Source: Streptomyces sp. NRRL F-6676 (GTDB lineage: Bacteria > Actinomycetota > Actinomycetes > Streptomycetales > Streptomycetaceae). Taken from it: a DNA stretch of 64,000 nt. The DNA lies in NCBI RefSeq assembly GCF_000725625.1, contig NZ_JOHS01000014.1, positions 140,228-204,227 on the forward strand. The letters run 5' to 3'. Below the pieces are notes generated by a model that had not been told where the DNA came from, searched no databases, and saw nothing but the letters and a program-made list of their open reading frames with translations. Below are positions 9,051-18,467 of the stretch, piece by piece (position 1 is the stretch's first letter; every line of letters starts with the position of its first letter). The position numbers and the translations under genes are program-made.

Positions 9051-9938
9051 ATGTGCGGACGGTATGCGGCGAGTCGTGGACCCGAGGATCTCGCAGAAAT
9101 CTTTGAGATAGAGAAGTGGGAGCCCCAGGAGGTCCAGGAGGCCCAGAGGGCTCAGGAGTCTCACGAGGCCCGCAATCCCCAGGAGCCCCAGGAGCCCACC
9201 GGGTCCCTCGTGCCCGACTACAACGTGGCCCCCACCAAAGAGGTCCTCGTCGTCCTCGACCGCCCCCTGAAGGACGCCTCCTCGCCGCGTCCGGTTCGCC
9301 AGCTACGCCGGCTGCGGTGGGGGCTCGTGCCGGCCTGGGCGAAGTCGCCCGAGGGCGCGGCCCGGATGATCAACGCGCGGGCCGAGACGGTGCACGAGAA
9401 GCCCGCCTACCGCCAGGCCTTCGCCACCCGGCGCTGCATCCTCCCCGCCGACGGCTACTACGAGTGGGTCACCGGGAAGGAGGAGCGGGACCTGGAGGTG
9501 GAGGGGAAGCGGAAGCGGGCGCGCAAGCAGCCCTACTTCGTGACGCCCGCCGATGGGTCGGTGTTCGCGATGGCCGGACTGTACGAGTTCTGGCGCGACC
9601 GTACGCTCCCGGACGGGCACCCCCGGGCCTGGTGGGTGACGTGCTCCGTGATCACCACGGAGGCCGAGACCGCACCGCTCGCCGTGCCGCCGCAGGAGGG
9701 CCCCAAGGCGCTCGCCGACATCCACCCCCGCATGCCGCTGATGCTGACGCCGGACCGGTGGGACGCCTGGCTGGACCCGCGCCGCACCGACACCGCCGAG
9801 CTGCGCGAACTGCTCGCACCGTCGCCGGAGGGGCTCATGCGGGCGTACCCGGTCGGCACCGCGGTGAGCAATGTCCGCAACAACGGCCCCGAACTGCTGA
9901 AGGAACTGTCGGGGCCGGAGGAGGGCACGCTTTTCTGA
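9051..9938 (+). CDS. SOS response-associated (SRAP/YedK-HMCES) protein
   Basis: SRAP proteins shield abasic sites in single-stranded DNA by a covalent bond through Cys2. The start at 9051 gives MCGRYA, placing the required cysteine at position 2 after Met removal; the in-frame GTG three codons earlier would destroy this. Other family residues are visible: YNVAPTK (Asn), [20 protein letters not shown] (active-site Glu) and DIHPRMPL (His). The protein is longer than usual (295 residues) owing to a Gln/Glu/Pro-rich stretch near residues 28-53, encoded by repetitive CCCAGGAG-like DNA. Confidence 0.93.
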   Translation: MCGRYAASRGPEDLAEIFEIEKWEPQEVQEAQRAQESHEARNPQEPQEPTGSLVPDYNVAPTKEVLVVLDRPLKDASSPRPVRQLRRLRWGLVPAWAKSPEGAARMINARAETVHEKPAYRQAFATRRCILPADGYYEWVTGKEERDLEVEGKRKRARKQPYFVTPADGSVFAMAGLYEFWRDRTLPDGHPRAWWVTCSVITTEAETAPLAVPPQEGPKALADIHPRMPLMLTPDRWDAWLDPRRTDTAELRELLAPSPEGLMRAYPVGTAVSNVRNNGPELLKELSGPEEGTLF

Positions 9939-10037
9939 CCCACTTTTCTGACCCGCTCCTCCGACCCGCTCCTCCGACCCCGCCGTCTCCCCTCCCCTCC
10001 CCTCCGCTCCCTCCGTCGGCGCACCCGAGGCGGCACC

Positions 10038-10697
10038 ATGGGGCAGGTGACCACCCCCGCGACAGCCACCACGGAAACCGTCGACACCCCGGCCGGACCC
10101 GCCCGTCTCACCTGGCACCCCGCCCGCACCACCCCCCGCCTCGTCCTCGCCGTCGGCCACGGCGCGGGCGGCGGCGTCGAGGCACGCGATCTGCGGGCGC
10201 TCGCCGCCGAACTGCCCCGCCACGGGGTGAGCGTGGCCCTCGTCGAGCAGCCCTGGCGGGTCGCCGGCAAGAAGGTGGCGCCGGCGCCGAAGACCCTGGA
10301 CACCGCATGGCGCGCCCTGTGGCCCGCGCTGACCGCCCCCGGCCTGCCCGTGATCGCCGCGGGCCGCAGCGCGGGCGCCCGCGTCGCGTGCCGCACCGCC
10401 GGGGAGCTCGGCGCGCACGCCGTCCTCGCCCTGAGCTTCCCGCTGCACCCGCCGGGCCGCCCCGAGAAGTCCCGCGCCGCGGAACTGCTCGGTGTCCGGG
10501 TCCCCAGCCTCGTCGTCCAGGGCGGCAGGGACCCCTTCGGCCGGCCCGAGGAGTTCCCCGAAGGGCGTCACGAGCTCGTCGAGGTGCCGCACGCCGATCA
10601 CGGTTTCGCCGTGCCCAAACGGGCGGAACTCGGCCAGGAGGAAGCCCTGGAGATCCTCACGGCGGCCGTCGTGCGGTGGGCCGCGTCACTCGGATGA
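10038..10697 (+). CDS. Alpha/beta-hydrolase family protein (TEX30/KANL3-like)
   Basis: A 219-residue alpha/beta-hydrolase. The nucleophile elbow is AGRSAGARV, the acid is likely Asp in QGGRDPFG, and the histidine is in [10 protein letters not shown]. The GHGAGGG segment near the N-terminus would form the oxyanion hole. Substrate unknown. The ATG at 10038 has a GAGG nearby. A SigR-type promoter begins right after its stop, so it is not in the sigR transcription unit. Confidence 0.8.
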
Positions 10698-10702
10698 CGC
10701 CC

Positions 10703-10730
10703 GGGAATGCCGGGCACGCGCCCCGCGTTG
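10703..10730 (+). promoter_or_regulatory. SigR-dependent promoter (sigR P2)
   Basis: GGGAAT (10703-10708) and GTTG (10727-10730) are separated by exactly 18 bases, matching the SigR consensus GGGAAT-N18-GTT. In Streptomyces the sigR operon is positively autoregulated from such a promoter, whose transcript carries the upstream start that yields the longer SigR' form. A second TATCCT hexamer at 10973-10978 could mark the constitutive promoter. Confidence 0.8.
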
Positions 10731-10860
10731 TGCGGATCGGACGGCGCCGACGGCGACCGGCCGGCGTGGCGGAAAGCGCGCCCGCCGCCGGTACCGGACA
10801 GGAGCCACCACACGGCACGGCGGGACCGTGCCGACCGTCCGAGGAGAGGAAGTCCGCCGC

Positions 10861-11025
10861 ATGGGTTCGACCATCTGCCCGAGCCGTCGCAGCAGCGCCG
10901 ACCTGGATTGGACGGTTCTGCACGCGACGAAGACCGCCCCTGTCCGGGCGGCGGGCGGGCCGGATCGTCGTCTATCCTCCGATTCGAGTGGGACCGCTCT
11001 CGGTCCCGCACCGACACTCGAGGAG
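10861..11025 (+). other. In-frame 55-codon extension encoding the SigR' N-terminus
   Basis: An ATG at 10861 opens the sigR frame exactly 55 codons before the main GTG start at 11026, with GGAGAGGAAG upstream. Published work on S. coelicolor describes an unstable SigR' isoform with a 55-residue extension made from the SigR-dependent transcript. The identical length here supports conservation of that negative feedback device. Confidence 0.7.
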
Positions 11026-11733
11026 GTGGGTCCGGTCACCGGTACCGACGCAGGGACCGAAAACGGCCAGGCGGAGCAGCCCGAGGGCCGGGGCACGAGC
11101 ACGGGTCCGGCCGGGGCGCCGGCCGCCGAGTCGACCGCGGAGCGCAGCGCGCGCTTCGAGCGGGACGCGCTCGAATTCCTCGACCAGATGTACTCGGCCG
11201 CGCTGCGCATGACGCGCAACCCGGCCGACGCCGAGGACCTGGTGCAGGAGACGTACGCGAAGGCGTACGCGTCCTTCCACCAGTTCCGCGAGGGCACCAA
11301 CCTCAAGGCCTGGCTCTACCGGATCCTCACCAACACGTTCATCAACTCGTACCGCAAGAAGCAGCGCGAGCCCCAGCGCAGCGCGGCCGAGGAGATCGAG
11401 GACTGGCAGCTCGCCCGCGCCGAGTCGCACATGTCGACGGGTCTGCGCTCCGCGGAGTCGCAGGCGCTCGACCACCTGCCCGACTCGGACGTGAAGTCGG
11501 CGCTACAGGCGATCCCCGAGGAGTTCCGCATCGCCGTCTATCTCGCCGATGTAGAGGGCTTTGCCTACAAGGAGATCGCGGACATCATGGGGACACCCAT
11601 CGGTACGGTGATGTCCCGGCTGCACCGGGGCCGCCGTCAACTGCGCGGCATGCTCGAGGACTACGCCCGTGAGCGCGGACTGGTCCCGGCCGGCGCCGGA
11701 GAGTCGAACGAAGCGAAAGGCTCGGGCTCATGA
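11026..11733 (+). CDS. sigR: ECF sigma factor SigR (thiol-oxidative stress)
   Basis: A group IV (ECF12-like) sigma factor of 235 residues. Region 2 is seen at [20 protein letters not shown] with [17 protein letters not shown]; region 4 ends in [20 protein letters not shown]. It directs transcription of thioredoxin, mycothiol and protein-quality genes under disulfide stress. The GTG at 11026 directly follows AGGAG. Its stop overlaps the rsrA start (ATGA), so sigma and anti-sigma factor are translationally coupled. Confidence 0.95.
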
Positions 11734-12032
11734 GCTGCGGAGAGCCGCACGAGACGGATTGCAGCGAGATCCTCGACCATCTCTACGAGTTCCTCGACCG
11801 TGAGATGCCCGATTCGGACTGCACCAAGTTCGAGCACCACTTCGAGGAGTGCTCGCCGTGCCTGGAGAAGTACGGCCTGGAGCAGGCCGTGAAGAAGCTG
11901 GTCAAGCGCTGCTGCGGCCATGACGACGTGCCGACCGATCTGCGGTCCAAGGTCATGGGGCGGATCGACCTGATCCGCTCCGGCCAGACCGTGCCGGAGC
12001 ACGACGTGGCGACGGGCCCCCAGGAGAGCTGA
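11730..12032 (+). CDS. rsrA: Redox-sensitive zinc anti-sigma factor RsrA
   Basis: A 100-residue ZAS-family protein. All expected positions are present: Cys3, Cys11, Cys31, His37, Cys41, Cys44, Cys61 and Cys62, with the Hx3Cx2C zinc motif (HFEECSPC region). Reduced zinc-bound RsrA holds SigR; oxidation forms disulfides and releases it. It overlaps the sigR stop by four bases. A compound hairpin follows 22 bases after the stop. Confidence 0.96.
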
Positions 12033-12053
12033 GTCCCGGCCCGCGGAACGCGT

Positions 12054-12095
12054 GAGGGGCGGCCCCGTGCCGTAGTACGGGGTCCCGCGCCCCTC
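12054..12095 (+). terminator. Compound hairpin after sigR-rsrA
   Basis: Outer arms GAGGGGC (12054-12060) and GCCCCTC (12089-12095) enclose an inner stem CCCCGT (12063-12068) with ACGGGG (12077-12082). This is a GC-rich nested hairpin without a T tract, a common Streptomyces terminator form. The rest of 12033-12394 holds no gene; its other notable element is a palindrome at 12232. Confidence 0.55.
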
Positions 12096-12231
12096 GCCCT
12101 GCTTCCGCCCCTCCCCGTACGACCCACGCACCGCCCCTCGCGCCGCCGCGCGCCCGGCGCGCACGCTCTCGCGCCGCTCCCCCCGCTCGCGCGGCACTCC
12201 CCTCCATCACGGGCCTTACCGTGCCCGTCGA

Positions 12232-12250
12232 TGGGTAACCCATGGGTAAT
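12232..12250 (+). promoter_or_regulatory. Palindrome with adjacent repeat, possible operator
   Basis: TGGGTAACCCA at 12232-12242 is a perfect 5-1-5 inverted repeat, and its half ATGGGTAA is repeated directly at 12242-12249. It lies 145 bases before the start of the TPR gene in an otherwise featureless GC-rich leader. The binding protein is unknown. Confidence 0.3.
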
Positions 12251-12394
12251 GAGCGCCCGTCCGGCGGTACGTGGTTGGATGCGAGCAGGGCCATGTGCGG
12301 GGCCGTACGGGACCGCGCAGGACGGCGGCACCGTGGCCACGCGGACGTCAGGGAAGCGACAGGCGGGAAGCGCAAGGACTGGCAGGCGGGAATC

Positions 12395-13375
12395 GTGAGG
12401 ATCTTCGGCAAGGGACGGCACCGGCCCTCCGCCTCCTGGCGGCAGGCCACCGACCGCGCGTTCACGCTGATCGGGGACGGTCGTTACGAGGACGCGGGCG
12501 CGCTGCTGACCCGCGCCGCGGACCTGGAACCCTGGCTGTCGGAGTCGTGGTTCAACCTGGCCCTGCTGCACAAGTTCCGGCACGACTGGGAGCAGGCGAG
12601 AGCGGCCGGGCTGCGGGCCGTGGCGCTGCTGGACCGCGAGGCGGGCGCTCCCGACTGGTGGAACGTGGGCATCGCGGCCACCGCTCTCCAGGACTGGCCG
12701 CTGGCCCGCCGCGCCTGGCAGGCCTACGGGCTGCACGTACCCGGCGGTGCGAGCGTCGCCGGTGAGCCGGCCGGGATGGATCTGGGCAGCGCGGCCGTAC
12801 GGCTGTCGCCCGAGGGCGAGGCCGAGGTGGTGTGGGGGCGTCGGCTCGACCCCGCGCGGATGGAGGTGCTCTCCATCCCGCTGCCGTCCTCCGGGCGCCG
12901 CTGGGGCGAGGTCGTGCTGCACGACGGGGTGCCCCACGGGGAGCGGACGACCGCCGCCGGGCACGCCTTTCCCGTCTTCGACGAGATCGAGCTGTGGGCG
13001 CCCTCGCCGGTGCCGACGTGGGTGGTGCTCCTGGAGGCGGACACCGAGGCGGACCGCGACGCCCTGGAGCGGCTCGCGGCCGACGCCGGGTACGCGGCCG
13101 AGGACTGGTCGTCGTCGGTGCGGCTGCTGTGCCGGCTGTGCTCGGAGTCCCGGATGCCCTCCGACGAGGGCGACGGCGAGCACCTCGATCCGCACGACCA
13201 CAGCGAGCCCGGCCATCCCGGGCCGCTCGGCCACCGTACGGACGGCCAGCTCTGGGTGCCCGAACGCGAGTGCGGACTCGCGGCGCCCGCCGCGCTGGTG
13301 CGCGGACTGCTCGACGGCTGGGTCGCGGACTCCCCGGACTCGCGCGGCTGGCGGGATCTCGAAGAGGTCTGCTGA
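12395..13375 (+). CDS. TPR-containing conserved protein
   Basis: A 326-residue cytoplasmic protein. Its first ~110 residues contain TPR-like helices (AGALLTRAADLEPWLSESWF, then NLALLHKFRHDWEQARAAGL). The remainder is a beta-rich region of unknown type with a short cysteine cluster RLLCRLCSES and a His/Asp-rich loop HLDPHDHSEPGH that may bind metal. Start chosen at the GTG 12395; upstream codons in frame lack family-like sequence. The gene is a regular neighbour of sigR-rsrA in streptomycetes (from memory), but its function is not known. Confidence 0.75.
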   Translation: MRIFGKGRHRPSASWRQATDRAFTLIGDGRYEDAGALLTRAADLEPWLSESWFNLALLHKFRHDWEQARAAGLRAVALLDREAGAPDWWNVGIAATALQDWPLARRAWQAYGLHVPGGASVAGEPAGMDLGSAAVRLSPEGEAEVVWGRRLDPARMEVLSIPLPSSGRRWGEVVLHDGVPHGERTTAAGHAFPVFDEIELWAPSPVPTWVVLLEADTEADRDALERLAADAGYAAEDWSSSVRLLCRLCSESRMPSDEGDGEHLDPHDHSEPGHPGPLGHRTDGQLWVPERECGLAAPAALVRGLLDGWVADSPDSRGWRDLEEVC

Positions 13376-13440
13376 ACGCGCTCCCCGAGCGGCCCGCCGG
13401 CGCCGTCCGGCGAGCGGCAGCGGTCCGTCGAGCGCTCCCG

Positions 13441-13484
13441 GCAGGCCGGGCGGCCGCTCCCCGCAGGCCGGGCGGCCGCTCCCC
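13441..13484. repeat. 22-bp tandem repeat, two copies
   Basis: The unit beginning GCAGGCCGGGCGGCCGCTCC is present at 13441-13462 and 13463-13484 without mismatch. It lies in the 204-base spacer before the peptide deformylase gene; a TAGGCT hexamer directly after it (13486-13491) may be that gene's -10 element. Confidence 0.7.
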
Positions 13485-13579
13485 GTAGGCTATGCGGGAC
13501 AACTCGGCGGTTCCCCCGCGGTTCCTCCGAGTGGACACAGTCCCCGAGAAGACACAGTGCAGGAAGGCGTACGTCGGCC

Positions 13580-14230
13580 ATGGCCCAGCAGGACACCGAT
13601 CAGCAGCAGGCGGGCGTGCTCCCCGTCGACGACGAGGGGTACGTCATCGACACGGAGGACTGTGAGGAGCGTGAGGCCGCCTACCGCGAGCGCGGCACCT
13701 CCCGGCCGATCACCGTCGTCGGCAACCCGGTGCTGCACAAGGAGTGCAGGGACGTCACGGAGTTCGACGACGAGCTGGCGAAGCTGGTCGACGACATGTT
13801 CGCCAGCCAGCGCACCGCCGAGGGCGTGGGCCTGGCCGCCAACCAGGTCGGCGTCGACCTGAAGGTGTTCGTGTACGACTGCCCGGACGACGAGGGCGTG
13901 CGGCACGTGGGCGTGGTCTGCAACCCCAAGCTCGTCGAACTCCCCGCGGAGCGGCGCCGGCTGGACGACAACAACGAGGGCTGCCTCTCCGTGCCGACCG
14001 CCTATGTCTCGCTGGCCCGCCCCGACTACGCCGAGGTGACCGGGCAGGACGAGAAGGGCAATCCGATCCGGGTGCGCGGTACGGGCTACTTCGCGCGCTG
14101 CCTCCAGCACGAGACGGACCACCTGTACGGCTATCTGTACATCGACCGGCTGTCCAAGCGCGACCGCAAGGACGCGCTGCGGCAGATGGCCGAGAACGAG
14201 CCGCGCTACCCGATCGTGGCGAACGACTGA
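13580..14230 (+). CDS. def: Peptide deformylase
   Basis: Removes the formyl group from nascent N-terminal methionine. The three family motifs are intact: GVGLAANQ (motif 1), EGCLS with the metal-ligand cysteine (motif 2), and QHETDHLYG with HExxH (motif 3). Length 216 residues is slightly long because of an acidic, likely disordered ~40-residue N-terminus. The ATG at 13580 is the only sensible start. A long hairpin lies 127 bases downstream. Confidence 0.96.
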   Translation: MAQQDTDQQQAGVLPVDDEGYVIDTEDCEEREAAYRERGTSRPITVVGNPVLHKECRDVTEFDDELAKLVDDMFASQRTAEGVGLAANQVGVDLKVFVYDCPDDEGVRHVGVVCNPKLVELPAERRRLDDNNEGCLSVPTAYVSLARPDYAEVTGQDEKGNPIRVRGTGYFARCLQHETDHLYGYLYIDRLSKRDRKDALRQMAENEPRYPIVAND

Positions 14231-14356
14231 CCCGTACACGACCGAAGCGGACCGAATACGACCGATTGTGATCGGAATCAGCTCGAACGAAGGCCAAAAG
14301 AAACCGTAATTGGCTGAATGCCGCAGAGCTCATGGGGAGTTCATGCGGAGTCCCTG

Positions 14357-14391
14357 ACGCCCGGCCGGGAGATCCCTCCCCGGCCGGGCGT
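14357..14391 (+). terminator. Hairpin terminator downstream of def
   Basis: ACGCCCGGCCGGG (14357-14369) pairs perfectly with CCCGGCCGGGCGT (14379-14391) around a 9-base loop and is followed by the T-rich TTGTTCGTCT. It separates def from the terpene operon. Confidence 0.75.
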
Positions 14392-14557
14392 TGTTCGTCT
14401 GTCTGTTCACATGCCACTCGTGAAATGAACGCGGCAAATCCATTCCCAAAATGGTCAGTTGTGTAGCTGAATGGAAAGCGCGGGGATACGCAAGGGCGCG
14501 CGCCCGGGCACGGGGGGAGCGGTGCGACGCCATCCGGCTGCTGAGAGGGGTTTGTTC
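14392..14557 (+). promoter_or_regulatory. Upstream region of the terpene operon
   Basis: This stretch is less GC-rich than its surroundings and carries two small inverted repeats: TTCAC/GTGAA spaced by nine bases near 14406-14424 and CCATT/AATGG spaced by five near 14440-14454. A promoter for the synthase gene must lie here, but no hexamer pair stands out. Inference only. Confidence 0.3.
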
Positions 14558-15643
14558 GTGCCAGCTTTCCCACACAGCACTTCACTCACCACCACCGCGG
14601 TCACGGTTCCACCGGCGCTCGCGCTGCCGGTGATCGAGGCCGCGTTTCCCCGGCAACTGCACCCGTATTGGCCCCGGCTCCAGGAGAACACCCGTTCCTG
14701 GTTGCGGGAAAGGCGGCTCATGCCGGCGGAGAAGGTGCGCGAATATGCCGATGGTCTGTGCTACACGGATCTGATGGCCGGCTACTACCTCGGCGCCCCC
14801 GACGACGTCCTCCAGGCGATAGGGGACTACAGCGCCTGGTTCTTCGTCTGGGACGACCGCCACGACCGCGACGTGGTCCACCGCAGGCCCGCCGCCTGGC
14901 GCCGGCTGCGGATCCGGCTGCACACGGCACTGGACTCACCCACGTCCCATCTGCACCACGAGGACCCGCTGGTCGCGGCGTTCGCGGACAGCGTGCTCCG
15001 GCTGTACGCGTTCTGCGGGCGGAACTGGAACGCCCGCTTCGCCCGGCACTTCCACGCCGTGATCGAGGCCTACGACCGGGAGTTCCGCAACCGCCTCCGG
15101 GGCCGGGTCCCCACGGTCGAGGAATACCTCGAACTGCGCCGGCTCACCTTCGCCCACTGGATCTGGACCGACCTCCTGGAGCCGAGCGCGGGCCGGGAAT
15201 TACCGGACGCCGTACGGAAACACCCCGCATACCGGCGGGCGGCACTGCTCAGTCAGGAATTCGCCGCCTGGTACAACGATCTGTGTTCCCTCCCGAAGGA
15301 AATCGCCGGGAACGAGGTGCACAATCTCGGCATCAGCCTCGTACGGCACCGGAAAATGACACTCCCCGAAGCCGTCGGAGAACTCCGGCGGCGGATCACG
15401 GACTGCATCGACGAATTTCTGGTCGCCGAACGGGAGGCGCTGCACTTCGCCGACACGCTCGACGACGGCACCGTCCCCGGAAAAGAACTCAGCATCGCCG
15501 TGAAGTCCTGCGTCACCAATATGCGGAACTGGTTCAGCACCGTCTACTGGTTCCACCACGAATCCGGCCGGTACCGCGTCGACAGCTGGGAGGACCGCGC
15601 CACACCCCCGTACGTCACGAACGAAGCGGAAGGTGAGAAATGA
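14558..15643 (+). CDS. Epi-isozizaene synthase (class I sesquiterpene cyclase)
   Basis: Cyclises farnesyl diphosphate to epi-isozizaene, the first step to albaflavenone. At 361 residues it equals the S. coelicolor enzyme. Both Mg2+ motifs are intact: DDRHD in [13 protein letters not shown] and the NSE motif NDLCSLPKE. The C-terminal [18 protein letters not shown] resembles the region that closes over diphosphate in this enzyme. GTG at 14558 follows GAGAGGGG by 7 bases. Its stop overlaps the P450 start (ATGA), giving a coupled two-gene operon. Assignment rests on remembered similarity to the SCO5222 enzyme. Confidence 0.93.
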   Translation: MPAFPHSTSLTTTAVTVPPALALPVIEAAFPRQLHPYWPRLQENTRSWLRERRLMPAEKVREYADGLCYTDLMAGYYLGAPDDVLQAIGDYSAWFFVWDDRHDRDVVHRRPAAWRRLRIRLHTALDSPTSHLHHEDPLVAAFADSVLRLYAFCGRNWNARFARHFHAVIEAYDREFRNRLRGRVPTVEEYLELRRLTFAHWIWTDLLEPSAGRELPDAVRKHPAYRRAALLSQEFAAWYNDLCSLPKEIAGNEVHNLGISLVRHRKMTLPEAVGELRRRITDCIDEFLVAEREALHFADTLDDGTVPGKELSIAVKSCVTNMRNWFSTVYWFHHESGRYRVDSWEDRATPPYVTNEAEGEK

Positions 15644-17022
15644 CCCTCGAATCGAGCATCCAGCCGGCCACACCCGAGCCCCGCACCGCCGCCCCGCTGC
15701 CCGACCCGCCGCTCGCGGGCGGCGCCGTCCCGCTCCTCGGCCACGGCTGGAAACTGGTCCGCGACCCCCTCGGTTTCCTCTCCCGGCTGCGCGCCGACGG
15801 CGACGTCGTACGGCTCAAACTCGGCCCGAAGACCGTGTACGCCGTCACCACCCCCGCGCTCACCGGCGCCGTCGCCCTCAGTCACGACTACAAGATCGGC
15901 GGCCCGCTCTGGGAGTCCCTGGAGGGCCTGCTCGGCAAGGAGGGCGTCGCCACCGCCAACGGGCCGACCCACCGGCGCCAGCGGCGCACCATCCAGCCCG
16001 CCTTCCGGCTCGACGTGATCCCCGAGTACGGGCCGATCATGGAGGAGGAGGCGCACGCCCTCACGACGCGCTGGCGCCCCGGCGAGACCGTCGACTGCAC
16101 CTCCGAGTCCTTCCGCATCGCCGTGCGCATCGCCGCCCGCTGTCTGCTGCGCGGCGAGTACATGGACGAGCGCGCCGAACGGCTGTGCGTCGCCTTGGCC
16201 ACCGTCTTCCGCGGCATGTACCGGCGCATGGTGATACCCGCCGGACCGCTGTACCGGCTGCCCCTCCCGGCCAACCGCGCATTCGACCGGGCACTGGCCG
16301 ATCTGCACCTCCTGGTCGACGAGATCGTCGCCGAACGCCGGGCATCCGGTCAAAAGCCGGACGATTTGCTGACCGCATTGCTGGCGGCGAAGGACGGGAA
16401 TGGCGAGCCCATCGGGGAACAGGAGATCCACGACCAGGTCGTCGCGATACTCACCCCCGGCAGCGAAACCGTGGCCTCCACGATCATGTGGCTGCTCCAG
16501 GTTCTCGCGGCCCACCCGGAACAGGCCGAAAAGGTCTGCGCGGAAGTCGAATCCGTCACCGGCGGCAGGCCCGTCGCATTCGCGGACGTACGCAGCCTCA
16601 CGCACACGAACAATGTCGTCGTCGAGGCGATGCGGCTGCGCCCCGCCGTATGGATTCTCACCCGCCGGGCGGTGACCGACACCGAACTCGGTGGCTGTCG
16701 CATTCCGGCAGGGGCCGACATCGTCTACAGCCCGTACGCGATCCAGCGCGATCCGAAGTCCTACGACCGGAACCTGGAGTTCGACCCCGACCGGTGGCTT
16801 CCGGAACGCGCCGGAAGCGTTCCCAAGCACGCCATGAGCCCATTCAGCACGGGCAACCGCAAATGCCCCAGCGACCACTTCTCCATGGCACAACTGACGC
16901 TGATCACGGCCACGGTGGCGCGCACCTGGCACCTGGAGCAGGTGGCCGGGTCGAACGACGCGACCCGGGTGGGCATCACCCTGCGCCCGCACCGGCTGCT
17001 GCTGAGGCCCGTGAGGAGGTGA
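15640..17022 (+). CDS. cyp170A1: Cytochrome P450 CYP170A1-type, albaflavenone synthase
   Basis: Oxidises epi-isozizaene at the allylic carbon to albaflavenols and albaflavenone. The 460-residue protein has the heme-cysteine loop [13 protein letters not shown], the ExxR motif in EAMRLRP, and an I-helix [12 protein letters not shown] with the acid-alcohol pair as Glu-Thr. CYP170A1 of S. coelicolor is reported to moonlight as a farnesene synthase using alternative acidic motifs; here the corresponding DDLLT and DTE (VTDTELGG) elements are visible. It overlaps the synthase stop by four bases. Confidence 0.92.
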   Translation: MTLESSIQPATPEPRTAAPLPDPPLAGGAVPLLGHGWKLVRDPLGFLSRLRADGDVVRLKLGPKTVYAVTTPALTGAVALSHDYKIGGPLWESLEGLLGKEGVATANGPTHRRQRRTIQPAFRLDVIPEYGPIMEEEAHALTTRWRPGETVDCTSESFRIAVRIAARCLLRGEYMDERAERLCVALATVFRGMYRRMVIPAGPLYRLPLPANRAFDRALADLHLLVDEIVAERRASGQKPDDLLTALLAAKDGNGEPIGEQEIHDQVVAILTPGSETVASTIMWLLQVLAAHPEQAEKVCAEVESVTGGRPVAFADVRSLTHTNNVVVEAMRLRPAVWILTRRAVTDTELGGCRIPAGADIVYSPYAIQRDPKSYDRNLEFDPDRWLPERAGSVPKHAMSPFSTGNRKCPSDHFSMAQLTLITATVARTWHLEQVAGSNDATRVGITLRPHRLLLRPVRR

Positions 17023-17104
17023 GCCCGGGGCGCGTACGGAGGTGAGGCGCCCGGCGGGGGCGTGCGGGACGGGTCAACACCCGGCGCGCACGCCCCCGCC
17101 CGCT

Positions 17105-18124
17105 TCAGGCCGCCGTCCCCGGGTCCTCGGCCCCGGCCACCGGTTCCAGCCCTGGTCCCGGGCCCGGCCCCGGACCCCGGAACGTCCGCCGGTACGCCTG
17201 CGGGGTCGTCCCCAGCGCGCGTACGAACTGGTGCCGCAGCGCGGCCGCGTTGCCGAACCCGGTGCGGCCCGCGATCGCGTCCGTCGTCTCGTCCGTGCCC
17301 TCCAGCAGCCGCTGCGCCAGCAGCACCCGCTGGCGCAGGATCCAGCGGTACGGCGTCGTGCCCGTCTCCTGCTGGAAGCGACGGGCGAAGGTGCGCGGCG
17401 ACATGTGGGCGCGGGCGGCGAGCTGTTCGACGGTGACCTCCTCGTCCAGATGCCGCTCCATCCACACCAGCACCTCGCCCACGGTGTCGCACGGGGTGCG
17501 GGGCAGCGGGCGCTCGATGAACTGGGCCTGCCCGCCGTCCCGGTGCGGCGGCACCACCATCCGCCGGGCGATCCGGTTCGCCACCTCCGGACCCTGCTCC
17601 TTGCGCACCAGATGCAGACAGGCGTCGATCCCGGCCGCCGTGCCGGCCGAGGTGATCACCGGGTCCTCGTCCACGTACAGCACGTCCGGCTCGACCCGCG
17701 CCCGCGGATACCGCCGGGCGAGCGTGTCCGCGTGCCGCCAGTGCGCCGAACAGCGCCGCCCGTCGAGCAGCCCGGCCGCGCCCAGCACGAAGACGCCGGA
17801 GCAGACGCTGAGCACCCGGGCGCCCCGTTCGGTGGCGTCGCGCAGCGCCCGGAGCAGCTCGGGCGGATAGGCACGGGTCTCGAAGCCGTTCCCGGCGGGC
17901 ACGGCGATCAGATCGGCCTCCGCCAGCCGCTCCAGGCCGTACGGCGTCGAGAACGTCAGCCCCGGTACATGGGTGCCGAGCCGCGGGCCCTCGGCGGAGA
18001 CCACCGCGAAGTCGTACACGGGCAGCCCCTCGTCGCTCCGGTCGATGCCGAAGACCTCGCAGACGACGGCCAGTTCGAAGGGGTGGACGCCGTCCAGCAT
18101 GACGGCGGCGACGTTGCGCAGCAT
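17105..18124 (-). CDS. GlxA/FtrA-type transcriptional regulator (DJ-1/PfpI + AraC HTH)
   Basis: A 339-residue two-domain regulator. The N-terminal DJ-1/PfpI-like amidotransferase fold (about 1-180) carries the nucleophile elbow VCSGVFVLGAAGLLDGR. The C-terminal AraC domain (about 215-315) has two HTH units: VEQLAARAHMSPRTFARRF and DAIAGRTGFGNAAALRHQF. Such proteins typically sense small nitrogenous ligands; ligand here unknown. Start at ATG 18124 gives the family-typical MLRNVAAVMLDGVHPFE. It converges with the terpene operon and is divergent from a small membrane-protein gene. Confidence 0.88.
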   Translation of the reverse strand: MLRNVAAVMLDGVHPFELAVVCEVFGIDRSDEGLPVYDFAVVSAEGPRLGTHVPGLTFSTPYGLERLAEADLIAVPAGNGFETRAYPPELLRALRDATERGARVLSVCSGVFVLGAAGLLDGRRCSAHWRHADTLARRYPRARVEPDVLYVDEDPVITSAGTAAGIDACLHLVRKEQGPEVANRIARRMVVPPHRDGGQAQFIERPLPRTPCDTVGEVLVWMERHLDEEVTVEQLAARAHMSPRTFARRFQQETGTTPYRWILRQRVLLAQRLLEGTDETTDAIAGRTGFGNAAALRHQFVRALGTTPQAYRRTFRGPGPGPGPGLEPVAGAEDPGTAA

Positions 18125-18218
18125 GCGGACCAGTGTGCCCCGGCGATGGCAGGAAATCGAGGGTGTGCGGCAGTCCTGCCACTGACGCGGAGGAGGCCGC
18201 GGCGCGAAGGTGGAGGAC

Positions 18219-18467
18219 ATGGACACGACGCACGCACAAGCACTCATCGGAATGGTGGCCGTCCTCGGCCTCCTGGCCCTCGTCACCCTGCCCGCCCTGA
18301 TCGGCGTCGTCCACGACTGGCGTGTGGACCGGCAGCTCAGGGCGGCGCGGGAACGGCAGGAGGCCGAGCGGGAGAACGGTCAGAAGTCCTCGTCGAAGCC
18401 GACCGAGCCCTCCACCGCGACCTGGTACGCCGACGCCCGCCGCTCGAAGAAGTTGGTCAACTCCTGA
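18219..18467 (+). CDS. Small single-pass membrane protein
   Basis: An 82-residue product with one N-terminal hydrophobic helix (LIGMVAVLGLLALVTLPALI) and a charged tail WRVDRQLRAARERQEAE. The ATG at 18219 is backed by GGTGGAGGAC. Its last ~28 codons are antisense to the remnant of a ribonucleotide reductase gene, so that tail may be a by-product of decay there and the original C-terminus could have been different. Function unknown. Confidence 0.55.
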   Translation: MDTTHAQALIGMVAVLGLLALVTLPALIGVVHDWRVDRQLRAARERQEAERENGQKSSSKPTEPSTATWYADARRSKKLVNS

